A stretch of DNA of 7,733 nucleotides from the NCBI GenBank assembly GCA_020846815.1, contig JADLDF010000097.1:1-7733 (forward strand), in the 5' to 3' direction. This stretch comes from Gammaproteobacteria bacterium. GTDB lineage: Bacteria; Pseudomonadota; Gammaproteobacteria; Steroidobacterales; Steroidobacteraceae. The number at the start of each line of letters is the position of its first letter. The first letter of the stretch is position 1. The notes under the pieces were generated by a model. That model was not told the origin of the DNA. It saw only the letters and a list, made by a program, of their open reading frames with translations, and ran no database searches. Position numbers and translations under genes: made by a program. Of the stretch, positions 5,816 to 7,733 are shown one piece after another.

Positions 5816-7227
5816 GCGCGCGGCCACCGGCTGGCGGGCGCACCCGCGAGCAGCGCCTCGGCGCGCCGTCGCGCCTCGTCGGGTACGGTCGCGACCGGCG
5901 GTACCGCACGCGGCACGCCGGGGCGCGGCGGCGGCGGCAGGGTCGCGTCGATGCCCATCTTGGATGCGGTCACCGCGCCCTCGGGCAGCGAGGGATCGAG
6001 CGTGGATCCGGACAGGCCGTCGATGACGATGGAGTCGCGCGACCACTGCACCCGGGTCGCGACGGCCCAGAGCATGGACTGCGGCGAGAACGGGTCGACG
6101 TCCTCGTCGACCGCGATCACGGTCTTGAGCCGCCGGTAGGCGAGCGCCGCCGTGAGCGCATCGCGCGCCTCGCCGCGCCCGGGATTGCGCAGCTGCAGAT
6201 AGGCATGCAGGCGGCGCCCCTCGGTGGGCACGTGCACGTTGACCAGCGACGGCGCGACTGCCTTGACCAGCTCGTACACCTTGCCCTCCATGGCCATGTT
6301 GTCGGGCACCAGCATGTCGGTCAGGCCCGAAGCATAGTCGTGATACAGCGCGTCGCGGCGCAGGGTGATGCAGCCGACTTCGAAGGTCGGCGACTGGACC
6401 TGCGAGCCGAGATAGCCGGTGTATTCGCCGAAAGGGCCATCGGCCGCGTAGACGTCGGGCGGCGCGAAACCCTCGATCACGATCTCGGCGTCGGCCGGTA
6501 CCATGATCCTCTCGCCGTGCAGCCGCGACGGCACGACGCGCAGCGGCTCGCCGAGCACCCCGCCCGCGGCCCGCCAGTGACTCTCGGGATATCGCAGCTT
6601 GGCCTGCGTGCCGAGCAGCACCGCCGGATGGTGCCCGATCCAGAGCGCGACCGGGCAAGGCTCGCCCTTCGCCCAGAATTTGTGCAGGTTGCGCGCATTG
6701 TGGGTCGCCGGATAGGGGAACCAGGTCATGCGCCGCGGTCCCATGACCCAGCAGCGCTGGATCGCGGTGTTGTCGATGCCGGTGTCGGGATCGCAGGTCG
6801 TGGCGTGCGCGGCGGTCAGGTAGGGTCCGGGCTCGAGCTCGTGCTGCGTCAGCACCGGCAGCCGCAACAGGCTGGCCTCGCCGCCCTCCCAGATCACCTG
6901 CTGCACCGGCGCCTCGGCCCGCGACACGACGTGCGGATCGATGCCGCTGCGCGTACGCGTCGCGAACCAGCGCGCCGTGTCGCGATGATCGGCGATGCCG
7001 AGCGCGCGCGCGGTCAGCTCGCGGCTCGCGGTCAGGTTGGTGACGACCGGCAGCGTCGAAGCGGCGCCGTCGAGCCGCGCGATGTCCCGGGCGAGCAGGA
7101 TCGGGAACTCGCCGCGCAGGTCGAGCGCATGCTGCAGCGCGGTCAGCTCGTAGCGCGGCGAGAGCCGTCCAGACAGATCCCAGACCGCGGGCCCGGCGTC
7201 CGCGAGGAAGGTTCTGAGATCGCGCAT
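5812..7227 (-). CDS. UbiD-family (prenylated-FMN dependent) decarboxylase
   Basis: The 471-residue cytosolic protein has the length and motifs of the UbiD family, which reversibly decarboxylates aromatic, heteroaromatic or unsaturated acids using prenylated FMN and a divalent metal. Conserved blocks are MRDLRTFLAD at the start, IDNTAIQR (151-158; Asn153 a likely metal ligand, Arg158 the active-site arginine), THNARNLHK with His176 in the position of a metal ligand, AGGVLGEPLRVV (221-232), and DGPFGEYTGYLG (263-274). In the last block Glu268 matches the second catalytic acid. The first acid, usually Glu, is Asp263. The tail is Pro/Ala-rich. ATG at 7227 is chosen because MRDLR is the usual UbiD start; the frame also permits GTG at 7248 or TTG at 7254. 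The gene heads the operon and overlaps the zinc-ribbon gene by four bases. No UbiX-type flavin prenyltransferase is present in the window. The substrate is unknown. Confidence 0.92.
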   Translation of the reverse strand: MRDLRTFLADAGPAVWDLSGRLSPRYELTALQHALDLRGEFPILLARDIARLDGAASTLPVVTNLTASRELTARALGIADHRDTARWFATRTRSGIDPHVVSRAEAPVQQVIWEGGEASLLRLPVLTQHELEPGPYLTAAHATTCDPDTGIDNTAIQRCWVMGPRRMTWFPYPATHNARNLHKFWAKGEPCPVALWIGHHPAVLLGTQAKLRYPESHWRAAGGVLGEPLRVVPSRLHGERIMVPADAEIVIEGFAPPDVYAADGPFGEYTGYLGSQVQSPTFEVGCITLRRDALYHDYASGLTDMLVPDNMAMEGKVYELVKAVAPSLVNVHVPTEGRRLHAYLQLRNPGRGEARDALTAALAYRRLKTVIAVDEDVDPFSPQSMLWAVATRVQWSRDSIVIDGLSGSTLDPSLPEGAVTASKMGIDATLPPPPRPGVPRAVPPVATVPDEARRRAEALLAGAPASRWPRA

Positions 7228-7253
7228 CGCTGTGGTCGGCCTTCGCACCGTCA

Positions 7254-7276
7254 ATGAGAATGGTTATATTCGCATG
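7254..7276 (-). promoter_or_regulatory. Possible operon promoter with weak Fur-box-like sequence
   Basis: The minus strand contains TATAAC (7268-7263), a fair -10 element. It would place transcription start near 7256, about 30 bases before the UbiD ATG. No matching -35 is found at 16-18 bases; a TTGAGG at 7295-7290 is 21 bases away. On the plus strand the same stretch reads AATGAGAATGGTTATATTCG, which begins like a Fur box. By my count it matches the 19-base consensus at only about 10 positions. Iron control would fit the diiron enzyme, but the evidence is thin. Confidence 0.2.
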
Positions 7277-7358
7277 ATGTTTCGACGACCCTCAACCCTC
7301 GGGGCGGTCATCGGCACCGGCGGCGCATTATGCCCGGCGGTGTTCTTGGCACTGCCCG

Positions 7359-7380
7359 GAAAAATAGATGAAAAATAGAT
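7359..7380. repeat. 11-base perfect tandem repeat GAAAAATAGAT
   Basis: Two exact head-to-tail copies of GAAAAATAGAT lie at 7359-7369 and 7370-7380. A third, inverted copy lacking one A (ATCTATTTTC) lies at 7396-7405 as the far arm of the adjacent palindrome. The motif is strikingly AT-rich against its surroundings and was not seen elsewhere in the window. It may be part of a mobile or dispersed repeat, or a multi-site operator. Confidence 0.75.
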
Positions 7381-7404
7381 CGGATTTGAAATCCGATCTA
7401 TTTT
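7372..7404. repeat. 16-base perfect inverted repeat upstream of the plus-strand gene
   Basis: AAAATAGATCGGATTT (7372-7387) and AAATCCGATCTATTTT (7389-7404) are exact reverse complements separated by a single G. As RNA this forms a long stem with a small loop, with A-rich 5' and U-rich 3' ends, so it resembles a bidirectional intrinsic terminator, although the stem is AT-rich. It lies between divergent genes, 14 bases before the Shine-Dalgarno of the plus-strand gene, an unusual place for a terminator. Alternatives are a dimeric-repressor operator, a leader attenuator or a dispersed palindromic repeat. Confidence 0.85.
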
Positions 7405-7417
7405 CCCCTGCCCTCAC

Positions 7418-7422
7418 AGGAG
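7418..7422 (+). promoter_or_regulatory. Ribosome binding site of the plus-strand gene
   Basis: AGGAG six bases before the ATG at 7429. This is a near-ideal Shine-Dalgarno and the main support for calling the truncated plus-strand gene and its start. Confidence 0.75.
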
Positions 7423-7428
7423 ACGACC

Positions 7429-7733
7429 ATGGTCCGCAGCACCCGCCACGACATGCTCCCGCAACCGACCGCTGACGAAGCTTCGCGCCAGCAGTTCTCC
7501 GTGGCCTTCAAGCAGGCGCTGAACCGCGGTCTGCGTCCGAGCCTCGGCCCGGTGTTCGAGGCGGTGGCCGCGCCGGAGTGGCAGAAGGCACACGGCCATG
7601 TGCCGACCAGCCGCGACGAAATACGCGAGGCGATGCACGCGAACCCCACTTACCGCAGCTGGTCGTCGCTCGCGCGCGCGGCGCAGGAGCAGATGTGGGT
7701 GGCGGTCGGTGACAGCATCTTCCGCGAACGCGA
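7429..7733 (+). CDS. N-terminal part of an unidentified protein, possibly a methyltransferase (runs off right edge)
   Basis: An open frame of 101 codons begins at ATG 7429 after a strong AGGAG and continues without a stop to the end of the window. The product is soluble and mostly helical in appearance. It contains SRQQFSVAFKQALNRGLRPSLGPVFE (about 19-44), the segment PEWQKAHGHVPTSRDEIREAM (50-70) and NPTYRSWSSLARAAQEQMWVAVGDS (73-97). No catalytic motif is reached. The NPxYRxWSSL..A.QE.MW pattern recalls, from memory only, the helical N-terminal region of some proteobacterial class I SAM-dependent methyltransferases. The SAM-binding glycine motif would lie outside the window, so this is a weak suggestion. 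It is divergent from the operon and separated from it by the palindrome region, so it may be unrelated to the pathway. Reality of the gene is likely; function is not established. Confidence 0.7.
   Translation, partial: MVRSTRHDMLPQPTADEASRQQFSVAFKQALNRGLRPSLGPVFEAVAAPEWQKAHGHVPTSRDEIREAMHANPTYRSWSSLARAAQEQMWVAVGDSIFRER

Larger units (their letters stand above)
7228..7428. other. Divergent intergenic region between the operon and the plus-strand gene
   Basis: This 201-base gap is the only substantial non-coding stretch and must hold the start signals for both transcription units. It is more AT-rich than its surroundings in two places: 7254-7276, close to the operon start, and 7359-7405, a repeat/palindrome block before the plus-strand gene. 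No tRNA or other structured RNA gene was recognised. No good paired -35/-10 boxes were found for either direction. Confidence 0.7.

Noticed and set aside
7228..7254. Nine-residue longer start of the UbiD gene (TTG at 7254)
   Set aside because: The ATG at 7227 gives the usual MRDLR-type UbiD N-terminus, and the extension lacks a Shine-Dalgarno sequence. The GTG at 7248 is rejected for the same reason.
7344..7362. Sigma-54-like TTGGCAC motif upstream of the plus-strand gene
   Set aside because: The GC dinucleotide required at the -12 position, ten bases after the GG, is absent.
7359..7405. CRISPR-like repeat
   Set aside because: Only two direct units without spacers, so it is not an array.
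7398..7649. 83-codon minus-strand frame opposite the plus-strand gene
   Set aside because: It overlaps a well-started plus-strand frame and runs into the palindrome. It has no domain, so it is treated as a shadow.

Overview
The window is GC-rich and tightly packed, typical of a high-GC Pseudomonadota (beta- or gammaproteobacterial) chromosome; the lineage is inferred only from composition and gene families. All recognisable genes from position 7227 down to the left edge lie on the minus strand and look like one long catabolic-type operon. A single plus-strand gene starts at 7429 and runs off the right edge.

In transcription order (right to left) the operon encodes: a UbiD-family decarboxylase (7227-5812); a 71-residue two-CxxC zinc-ribbon protein (5815-5600); a PqqC/CADD-like heme-oxygenase-fold protein with a full set of putative diiron ligands (5603-4887); a short-chain dehydrogenase (4879-4118); a GntR/HutC-type regulator with a UTRA ligand domain (4101-3322); an exported SUMF1/FGE-fold protein lacking the catalytic cysteines (3279-2230); TRAP transporter small (2233-1700) and large (1703-444) permeases; and the N-terminal part of a hydantoinase/dihydropyrimidinase-like amidohydrolase (394 to the left edge). 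Four junctions are 4-base stop/start overlaps, and the other gaps are 7 to 49 bases, which supports co-transcription.

The inferred theme is uptake of a small organic acid or cyclic amide by a TRAP system, followed by hydrolysis, redox and decarboxylation steps, with the GntR regulator sensing a pathway compound. The substrate cannot be read from the sequence. Two expected partners are absent from the window: a DctP-type TRAP binding protein, and a UbiX-type flavin prenyltransferase to supply the UbiD cofactor. The exported SUMF1-fold protein sits directly upstream of the TRAP permeases, where DctP is often found.

The only real intergenic region (7228-7428) lies between the operon and the divergent plus-strand gene. 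It holds an AT-rich 16-base perfect inverted repeat preceded by an 11-base tandem repeat, and a weak Fur-box-like stretch close to the operon start. The most noteworthy points are the coupled UbiD / zinc-ribbon / diiron-oxidase trio, the non-catalytic SUMF1 protein beside the TRAP permeases, and the AT-rich repeat.
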